64,000 nt of DNA from the NCBI GenBank assembly GCA_016584495.1, contig WAID01000015.1, positions 2,480,501-2,544,500 of the forward strand, written 5' to 3'. Shown here in pieces: positions 55,611 to 64,000 of this stretch (the stretch's first letter is position 1; each line of letters starts with the position of its first letter). A model generated the notes under the pieces. The model was not told where the DNA came from. It did no database searches and saw only the letters and a list, made by a program, of their open reading frames with translations. This DNA is from Celoporthe dispersa (taxonomy: Eukaryota; Ascomycota; Sordariomycetes; Diaporthales; Cryphonectriaceae). Both the position numbers and the translations under genes were made by a program.

Positions 55611-57599
55611 TCAGCCATACAGATAGCTCCTCCCACTCGCAATAGGCAGATCCAGCTGTGGACCACTCGCCAGCGTGTGCTCGATGATGCGGTCATTCGA
55701 CGGCCGCACCGAGAACCTGGTATCAGGGAATGCTAGCGGTCCCGATACCCTCATGCTCCGGCTGCTTCCCTTCGCAGACGTGGTGTCGTCGATCCGTAGC
55801 CTTGCCGGCTTCGCGCTCGGTACCCTTATCCTTGGCACAGACGGCAGGATGAGCGACGGCACGGCGGGTGACGCGGTCTGAGCTCGGTCAGGCGGCGGCG
55901 GGACCAGGCCGGCTTGCCTCGGTGGCGGAGGCGGCACCGAGTGACCCTGATAGTCTGACAGCACCGGCGGTGCGTACAGCAGCTGCCGTCCCGGCGAGGT
56001 GTACGTCTCGGGCGGGTCGGCAAGCTCCACTTGGATGTCCCGGCTGGACGCGCCCCTCACAGCCGCCCGTGCCGCTGAGGCACCTGGCTCTTCGGGCCCG
56101 TTAAGGTAGACCTGGATTGCGTACGAGTCGGTCTTCCTGGGGCACCGTGCGCGGCTGGGGGCTCGACCCTGCTGTGCCTGGTCCTGGGCCTGGCTGGGCG
56201 CGCTCGACCGCACCGACGCGCTCCGGCTCACGTTGCGGCTCGCCCTCTCGCCCAGTCGGCCCGGCGTCGTGCTGCGCGGGATATAGGCGGGGTGGGTTGG
56301 GAGCGCGTCGATGGGGAGATGCCCGATCGTGTCAACCTCTGACAAGGACGAGGCGACGCTGGGGGCGAAATTGTTCAGTCTCACAGGGTGAGCTTGTAGT
56401 GGCTGTGACCGCGAGCGGCTCTCAAGGCGGTCGTAGTATTCAGCATTGCTAGTGAAATTTTCCTTCAGCGGGAAGGCCGCTTGCTGTTCAGACACCGCCG
56501 GGGTCGAGCCCAGAGGGTAAGCAGGGGCGGCTTGCGGCTTGTGGTCGACCGTGTAAGAAGGCATGACGTAGGTCTGCGCGGTGGAGACGGAGCCCTGTCT
56601 GTCCTTGCCATAGAAGAAGTGTTGCTGGTTGGACGGATAGCCGTCGTTCCCGAGGAGCTGCGCGTCTTCCCGCGCGTAACGGCGCTGCCGGCAGCAGTAC
56701 ACAATGAAGAGCGCTATGGCGAGGGAGGAATAAGCCGCCCAGGGAGCAGACGATGGCAATGATACCGTTGAGGGAGAGGGCGGACTTGCTCGATGATGCG
56801 GAAGAGGTGGCCGAGGTGGAGTTGGAGGTGTCTGTGATGTTGATAGCTGCCGTGGAGAAGAGGGAGCCCGTGATGGAAAGGGTAATCCCTGCTTGGGGCT
56901 GCTGCTGGCAGCCGGCCTGAAGAGCGAGAAGAACTGGACGGTGTTAGTGGTCGTGGGGAAGCACTCGCCTACACGAGGACAGCAGAGACTTACAGTTCGC
57001 CGTGTATGTCGACGGGCTCGACTGCAGGCAGCTCACGCAGTCGTCGATGCTTGTGCCGTAAAAGGCACCATTGTCGGCCTGGCAGTAGCCATAATCGGTC
57101 CCATTGGGAGGATTTAGGCTGCCGTACTCGAGAGCTTCTTGTAGTGGCGCACAGGCGTACTCCAGATCGCACGATGCTTTTGACGATGTCGACGAGTTGC
57201 TGGTGTTGTGTGTCGGGAAGTCGTATATGCATACCGAGGAGGCGTAGCGGAGGTTGTCTTGCGATCATGGTCAGCTTCGTGGTCGCGGTTGGGCAAGAAG
57301 GGGGCAGCAGGTCAGGGCTTACAGAGCAACCACGAGACGTCGCTGTCGGAGCCGCTAGTTGCGTTGCTGGTCTCCAGGCAGTCGATGCAGTTCATGAACG
57401 TGGAGCCAGTCCCGGACGAGTAGTAATCGAAGTCGCTACAGACGATCTCTGACGAGTTTGTCGTCGACGTATCTCCACAGTAGGACGAACATGAGGATCC
57501 TGGTGTGATCTGTAGAGCGTCGGTGCCTGGCAGGATGAAAAGCACCAGGTGCAGGAAGAGTGACGACAGCATCGTCCTCGATGAGGGTAGGGCTGCCAT
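55611..57599 (-). CDS. Single-pass membrane protein with duplicated Cys-rich ectodomain ('LPXTG-domain' type in fungal annotations), one frame break
   Basis: A predicted type I plasma-membrane protein of unknown function. Exons are 57599-57323, 57257-56994 and 56933-55611; with one base removed it has 620 residues. A signal peptide (SSLFLHLVLFILPGTDA) is followed by two related Cys-rich units. The first contains TFMNCIDCLETSN and the second SIDDCVSCLQSSPST; both carry the pattern C-x2-C-L. ESDVSWLLYNLRYASSVCIY-like sequence spans intron 1, and ANFLLALQAGCQQQP spans intron 2, where the acceptor GTCCAG was chosen because it restores this conserved piece. Residues about 240-262 form the membrane helix (IIAIVCSLGGLFL, then LAIALFIVYCC). 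A basic stop-transfer (RQRRYARED) and a long Ser/Pro-rich cytosolic tail follow. The break (plus strand about 56,721-56,726, one extra base) falls inside the helix. Fungal relatives are often called LPXTG-domain proteins; the name says nothing about function. Confidence 0.75.
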
Positions 57600-60500
57600 G
57601 TTTCACGACCTCTGTGCCACCAGAGATGGGAGAGAAGGAGGAAGAGGTTCGGTTAGCAGAAGAGAGATGGCGTCGAGAGTCCGCCAGTCATGGCAACCAC
57701 TTTCTGTGTTGTGGCTCCGACTTAGAGGGCAGAAGAAGGAGAGCTGGATGCTGTGCTTCCGTCCAGCAGAGCCTGAAGGCTGGGAGGGACCTTGGGGGAG
57801 GAGGCTAGGTGCAGGAGCTCATCTTCACACGTATGGGTAGTGGCCCAAGGGGCTGTAAGACTGATATAAAGCCTGCATGTCTGACGAATCGCCACCATTC
57901 ATAGCGCGAGGGCCCTGTGGTTCCGGGTGAGGCGAGCGAGGCGAGAAGACCCTTTGGGCAAGTCGTCGCCATGCTCGCAAATTAGCTGTATGACAAGTAA
58001 CAAGAACAGCAGCCGGCGGTATCAGAAGAGAGCCAATGACTGGCGGGCAAAACCCAAGACCTCCCCACCACCCTCTCGCAGGTGTGGAAGAGGGCTCATG
58101 AAGGCTCCTCCAATCGTGTGCGTTCCGAGGGGGGTGGGCCGGCGCGAAACGGACCTCGTGAGTGGCCAAGAGGGGGGGCAGGGAGGAAAAACGCATATGC
58201 AGGTCATCATCTGTACTTGTACGTATAAACAAAGTTTTGTCCCCAGTCGAACCAAGATCTAGCTGTGGGGGGTGGTTCGTCAGTCGATCTCGAAGGCGAC
58301 GAGGGATGTTGAGTGGTTCCTCTAGACGCCGGCCGCTCAGCCTGGCCGCCCTGGGCTCCACCAGTAGCCGTTGACAGGCCCAAAAGGACAGGGGTTGGGT
58401 CTGCTGCGCTTCGGGAAGGTGCTGACCGTCTGCCGGGGTCCTCAGGTGCCACCTGCCTACAATTGCCCACAGAGCCATTGTATTGGCCGATGAGGACAGG
58501 GGAGCGTGGTCTTAGATCCCGTCCCCTCCGCCTCCACCATCACCACTGCCATAGCCTGCTTCTCGTTCTCCTCCTCCTCCTTCTCCCTTACTCTCCTGGC
58601 CCCCAAAAACCAGGCCTCGACAAGGTCCTTGGAATCCCTGGTCCCGGCAAAAATGTTGCAGTCCTGAATCTGAAAACGGTCTCTCTTCAAGCACATGGGT
58701 CTCTCAAAAGTCTGGTTCTCGGGCTGCCGAGCCGCGTCCTGTTGCCCAGTCAGAGCTTGAACTCTGTCTCTTTGCCGCCCTGGCGCTTAGCACCTGGTCT
58801 TGTGCCCTTTGGCTCCCCTCCCAACTCGATGTGACTGTGACTGCACGCTGCATGTTGCATATGACATACATACCGTGGGCTATGTGTCTCTCTTCAGCTC
58901 GCCATGTTTGACCTGCATCGTGCCATCTTACCATGGTTTGTGCAATGGTAAACGCTTCGGCCCGCCTTCCGCTTACCCAGCATTTGCTCTCCTCCACAAC
59001 AAGAGGTATGGGCGAACAAGCGAACAAGCATGACTTGACAGATCGGGGGTTAGTATGGAAAGCACGGCAATCATCTGGTCTCTTGGCTACAAGGTTGCGA
59101 AGGCTGGCGGCTAACTCAGTGGAGAGCAGCGGGAAGCGTCTGACAAGTGGAGTGGGCTCTCAGAAGCGCGACCATCTGCTCAACCTCTCACATTTCTTTT
59201 TGGTGGACTTCGTTGAGTTCCCTTCACATTTCTGGCGCTTGTGGCGCGCGATAGATCCGAGCCGCGGGTCAGTGCATCTTTAGAACTCGGGCAGCAGAGC
59301 CATTGAGCCCTGCTTCGACTACACTATGTGATACTGTACTGCACTCTTTCCATACAAAGGGCGCGCCTCTGGTTTTCGCCAGCGGAGCCTCGATCATCCG
59401 CCTCCCTCCCCGCGTGGTTGCAACAGAAGTCTCTTTGTTACCTAGTGCGGGCATTCTACCTGTGCCGTTCTGTGTAAAAGTACTTCTAGTAGGTGATTCC
59501 AATAAATTCTTAGCATATTGTGGATTAAAATTCTGGCCGAGAAAGCATCATCAGCTTCTTGCGCGAGCGTTAACGTCAACACAGCCAGCTCTAGACCAAT
59601 CTGCCTTCGACGGGTTGAGTTCTTAAATCGGGAGTCGAGATCGACGCGCTCTATACCCTCGTGGACATATCGCCGGCGTTACCTTGATCACGGGCTACAA
59701 CGATCATGTCGCTGCTTTGGAGGATGAAATAATGGGAAGACCCATCAACCGCAGTATGGGCAATTGTTCTCTACCACAAGTCGGCTTTGAGAGATTACCG
59801 TTACGACATGAGCTTGAAGAGTGGGATCCAATCACCCAACATTTTCAACCAGTTTTCTCATGTCATTGGAGAGGCTGTCGAAATCCGATCGAAATTCCTA
59901 GCCTTGAACACGGAGCCTTATCAAAGCCTATATAACCTACTCTGCAGAATGTTATGAAGAACGAGAAGCTGGAAGGTATGGAGAACTTTCCTAGAATATC
60001 GAGAATCGAAGAAAGTCGGGGAACATCAGCGCCGGCTTACTCTCCCACACCACAGCCATTGAAAAATACAACATACCACCATTCGACGTCAAAGAATTCT
60101 GCCAATGATCTGGAGCCCGATCACCCGTGCCAGCTCTTGCCAAATACCATACCATCTCCAATCAACTTCCTGTCGTATTCTCACAAACTTTAGGCCGGTG
60201 GACATGCTTGATTTTTGCCTGGGGTGCGTCTCCGGCTGCGAGAAACTTCATGGCTCTTCCTGATGGTCCTACCACCAGCAGCTGGCCCAAAATCTTCTCC
60301 GTCCTCTTCTTGCTTCTAGGACAAAGACACTCGGGCCTGGGAGCCGACTTAAAAAGGAATAATCGTGTAAGCTTGTTTTGCAAGACTCCATAAGGGCAAT
60401 GACCGGCAGATGCGCCACACCCTCTCAAGGTTCCCCTCATCTCCCCCCGAACCAACTGCATATCATGATGAATCCTCTCGACAGGGCTATCCCGCCATGC

Positions 60501-61851
60501 CCGAAGCTCATTAGTGCTAGATGTTGGGTGTACTAAGGTAGCAACGCTCTTCGTCACACTCAGTGATAGCCACGGAAGACGAAGGTTCGCATCCCCTGTC
60601 ACTGCTCCCTGATCTGCTGGTCACGGCGGCAAGACGAGCTGCGAGTGATCAGGTATGAAGACGGCATTACTATGGTACTTCCACAGCCATGCATACCGTG
60701 GTATGTGGGAAGGGGAGTCGCCAGGCAAGACCCCAGCGCCATGATCATGGTCATGGCTACATCGTGCGCATTAATGGCATAATTAGCACAATTTGGCGAG
60801 AAGACACAAAATGTCATACGAGTTATCTCCAAAGACACTGACATTCTCTGGGTCTAGACATGTTCTTCAAGAACTCTGCAGAGCGCCACAGATAAGAACC
60901 CGGGGGGGAGAGACTTGGTCGGCACCGAACGGCGCAAGTACACCAGTCTGGTATGTCAGACGATTACCCATTTCGTAAAGGCGTACATCTGTCAAAATTC
61001 ACTTTTCTCCCGGGCTTAGGGGGGCCGAGTCAGCAAAATATCCCTCAGGCGTTGGGCGCAGTCTTTCTGGGGGGCCAGCTGATGGTGGGCCCGGGAACCC
61101 AAGCAGGTGCCCGCCCAAGGCAAGGCACAGCGCGTAGCGAGTTGACCTTTTCAGCGAATGGGGAAATGACAGAACTCGGGTGCGAAAGCTCAACGAGTGA
61201 AAAGGTCCGCTGCAAAAACTTGGGTCTGATAATGCGCGAGCACAGCAGGTTGAAGGTGAGTGTTGGGCACAGAAGGCATGTCAGTGGGCCTCAGTGGAAC
61301 AGATGCCCAAGCCTGTCCGCTCGAACCACTCATTTCGTGTTCCGCATCGTGTTGGTGACCGTCTCGGCCCGTGATAGGCCTCCTGAGAGGTCATCTCAGT
61401 CCCGACAGAATGGTAAAGGCGTTGGATTGCGTTAGCCAACGGTTACTAGTCGTCCGAGACGAGAGACGGTGAGGTGTCCTGTGGAGAAGCAGATTTGGTT
61501 TATGCTTTGAAGAAGGGAAAATCCTTCATGCCATCCATGGCTGCTGCCCATCTCTGAGCTCGAGCACGTCCAACCCCCACAACCCCCCAAGCCGTGTCTT
61601 GAGAGCAATGGTATCGTGGCCCGTCCGGCGACGTCGCCAACTTTTTCTTCTCTTCTTTGTCTAGCAGCTTGTTTTTTTTTTTCTTTCGGTATTTTTGGTA
61701 CTCGGAGTCGACGGTCTCGGTTCCTGATCTCATGGTAATTAATTCGACGCCTTCGAAGACACATTCACCCAGAAGAATACACGCGAGTCCAGCAGTGGGT
61801 CTGTTATCCGGTAACTCATGCGAAACAAACACTTCAGTTGTGAGAGTCATC
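57600..61851. other. Gene-poor region of 4.25 kb
   Basis: The left few hundred bases are the promoter of the membrane-protein gene. The remainder has short frames only, none conserved, with scattered pyrimidine-rich tracts (for example 58,545-58,600). The last ~150 bases before 61,852 are the former promoter of the NTA1-like pseudogene. Confidence 0.5.
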
Positions 61852-63848
61852 ATGAAGATTGCTTGTCTTCAGTTTGCGCCACAAGTTGGCGATGTTGATA
61901 ATAACCTCAACCGAGCTGGTGCCGTCCTAGCCAAAGCGAACCCGGAAGATTTGGAAGATCTCGATTTGCTGGTATTGCCTGAGCTGGCCTTCATAGGTAT
62001 GACATTCTCATGATACTAATAAAGTAGGCTCTACAAGTGTTAGCAGACAACCATCTGATCAATATGCCCGAAACACATCAAATAGGCTACAATTTCTAGT
62101 CGTTAAATCACATTTCCCCATTTCGCGGACGAGGTGCCCGGCCTCGGAAATGTTGCCATGGGAATTTGTGAGTCTTACGAGGCCTCGCAATCCACTCAAC
62201 TAATGATCTTGTTCCAACTCGCCTCTTACTGACTGTACCCGCACAGGCATGGACCTCAAGTACGACCCTCGTGTTTCTCTGCGCTGTCTGAATCGCCCTC
62301 CGAGTGACTAAGTGTGTGAGTCTGACCGTTACGTAGCTATGTAGACCACCACCGTTTCCAGTCAGCTGGGAGTGATCACTCCTTTTAGCTGTCGCATACT
62401 AATGCTCTCTTGTCACAGCCCGTACAAGCTCGCAGCACATTGGCACGCCTTTGAGTTTGCTTTCCACATCTTAGCAGAGGAAACAAACTCGGTCATCATC
62501 GCCATGGCGTAGATAACACGTGAGGATGGCCGCCTGTTCAGCCGTATGCCTGAGGAGCCGGATATGGAGACACTTACTTACTAGTGCGTGGATTGTCAAG
62601 AGACCTGCTTTTTTCTTTCTCCTCCCACGGTTGTCCCATCTTTGTTTCCCCTCTCAGACCCTCTACCCTTGATGAGGTCTCTCTCACTCACACACACACA
62701 TCCGCACTTATATTGACTTGATTACTCGTTCAGGGCTCAGGGTCTAGCGTCTCGAATCCCTCATCCGAGTCGAAGGCTAAGACGAAGTAATTGTCATCTT
62801 TGCTAACCAAACGGGGTGGAAGGCGACATTACCTATGCTGGCACAAGTGCTGTTATTGGGATCAAAGACGAGGGACTTAAGGTCTACGGTCTGCTCGGGC
62901 GCAGCATCAAAGATCTTGTTGTTGTCGAAACGGATAATGGACCTTTTGCCAAGTTGGTACAGCAATAATCCGTTGCGTCCGGTGACACAGCCACTCAAGT
63001 ATCCGAAGTATCTCGGAGGCCTCGTCCGAGCGTAGCAGCAGCACCACCATCGAGGCCTCAGAGTACCATGAATACCACCAACCCGTCGCCCAGAACACGC
63101 AGTGAGCAGAGGAGGCCGAGTCCCACGCCGCACATTTCCGACCAAGCGAAGAGGGCGAAGCCACAGTCTCCTAGATACAGATACCGGAGCGGAGGAAGGT
63201 GTCCCCGCCAGGAGGAAGCAGCACAGCGCCTGGCATGGCGGGAGCCGCGCAGCGCCTGACGTCGCAGGAACGAGGCGGCCACAGGCCCATTCGGACCATC
63301 CTCGCACCGAATGTTGCGAATGCGTCGGCGGTGCCGTATAATCCGGATGACGAGACCGAGGTCGAGATCATCTTCCATCCCTCACAGCCGTTCTGGGCAC
63401 AGTGGTCAGGCGATCCATCAGGGGAAGTCCTCCTGTCAAGACACACAGCTCGCCCGGTCAAGCTGCCGACCCGCCAACCCCCCCGACGGTGCAGAGGGCC
63501 ATATCGCACCAGGCAGAAAGAAGTAATAAGGACCACACATCGAGAGCACACAGACACTGCCCGCCGGTCGAGATAGCAGACGAGGGCATGCCTCTCCAGA
63601 GCTTCTCTAGCGATAGCAGGGTCTACGAAGCACCGACGCCGTCTGACGCCTCTCCGCCCACCTCGCCGACGCGGACCTTTGAGCCCAAGACACCCGGGGC
63701 GATGAGGCTCGATATGGACTTTGATAATGTGCTGAAGTCTGCTGCTACTGATAATGATATCAACAGGGGTCGGCATCAAGAGAGGTCTGAGTTTCATTCT
63801 GGTTGGTATTTCTGCATCTTGTCTAGATTTTTTCATATCTTATCATGA
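61852..63848 (+). pseudogene. NTA1-like carbon-nitrogen hydrolase (N-terminal amidase type) pseudogene
   Basis: Nitrilase-superfamily enzymes of the Nta1 type deamidate N-terminal Asn/Gln in the N-degron pathway. The start is well kept (MKIACLQFAPQVGDVDNNLN, then LLVLPELAF with the catalytic Glu). After a former intron, GYNF is followed by a TAG. The reading then jumps from SLNHISPF to ADEVPGLGNVAMGI: roughly 85-90 residues, including the segment with the catalytic Lys, are missing. The catalytic Cys survives across an intron (GICMDL). Further stops are TAG at 62,510-62,512 and 62,582-62,584, both where relatives have Trp, TAG at 62,745-62,747 and TAA at 62,778-62,780. Homology continues (DITYAGTSAVIGIKDEGLKV; EIIFHPSQPFWAQ; FEPKTPGAMRLDMDFD) to about 63,770 in changing frames. 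Remnant introns keep GT-AG ends. Clearly non-functional. Confidence 0.85.
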
Positions 63849-64000
63849 TACTTTTACTGCGAATCATCTCATATTCTCCACCATCATTTTCCACCCTATA
63901 GCATTATTTGAAATTTATTTGCCCTTCATGCTTCGATGCCAGAGTACTTGATCAGACCCCCCCCACCAAACTCCATCCAATCATCTTACACCACATTGAT

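Noticed and set aside
1..64000. tRNA, rRNA and CRISPR searches by eye
   Set aside because: No canonical tRNA T-arm with matching acceptor ends, no rRNA-like block and no regularly spaced repeats were seen; a covariance-model scan could still find something.

Overview
The window is nuclear DNA of a filamentous ascomycete (Pezizomycotina, most likely Sordariomycetes). The grounds are short GT-AG introns of about 55-130 bp with CTAAC/CTGAC-type branch points, divergent gene pairs, a HET-domain remnant, a GPI-anchored cell-wall protein, and C-to-T stop-codon damage of the kind left by repeat-induced point mutation (RIP). No tRNA, rRNA, CRISPR array or intact transposon was found. All gene names rest on recognising conserved protein sequence by eye; no search was run.

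Left part (1-10.8 kb): the 3' end of VPS54 (GARP complex) converges on an NCS1-family nucleobase/allantoin-type permease. The permease is divergent from a roughly 1,047-residue hydantoinase/oxoprolinase-DUF917 protein, and the two share a 1.07-kb promoter with six GATA-factor consensus sites, so they look like a nitrogen-regulated uptake-plus-catabolism pair. A small secreted protein gene follows. Then comes a gene-poor stretch (10.8-20.0 kb), a three-exon GPI-anchored protein (20.0-20.8 kb), and a further gene-poor stretch ending in a HET-domain pseudogene at 23.5-24.2 kb.

Middle (24.4-35 kb): CDC23/APC8 (cell cycle) is divergent from ERG20 (farnesyl diphosphate synthase). VPS68 converges on ERG20. 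Then follow a Myb/SANT-like protein with an unresolved 5' end, an AT-rich spacer, and KNR4/SMI1 (cell-wall integrity). The stretch 35.0-41.65 kb has no gene I can support.

Right part (41.6-64 kb): LSG1 (60S export GTPase) and LTV1 (40S assembly/export factor) are head to head across 436 bp, pairing the two subunits' late maturation. Next are SAC3 (mRNA export scaffold), ARG7/argJ (mitochondrial ornithine acetyltransferase), DER1 (ER-associated degradation), a single-pass membrane protein with a duplicated Cys-rich ectodomain, a 4-kb empty stretch, and a heavily damaged NTA1-like carbon-nitrogen hydrolase pseudogene.

Two kinds of damage should be kept apart. Five otherwise well-preserved genes carry six isolated one-base frame breaks. 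One of them is LSG1, essential in yeast, so assembly error is the leading explanation. In contrast, the HET and NTA1-like loci carry in-frame TAG/TAA codons and, for NTA1, an internal deletion, which look like true pseudogenisation.
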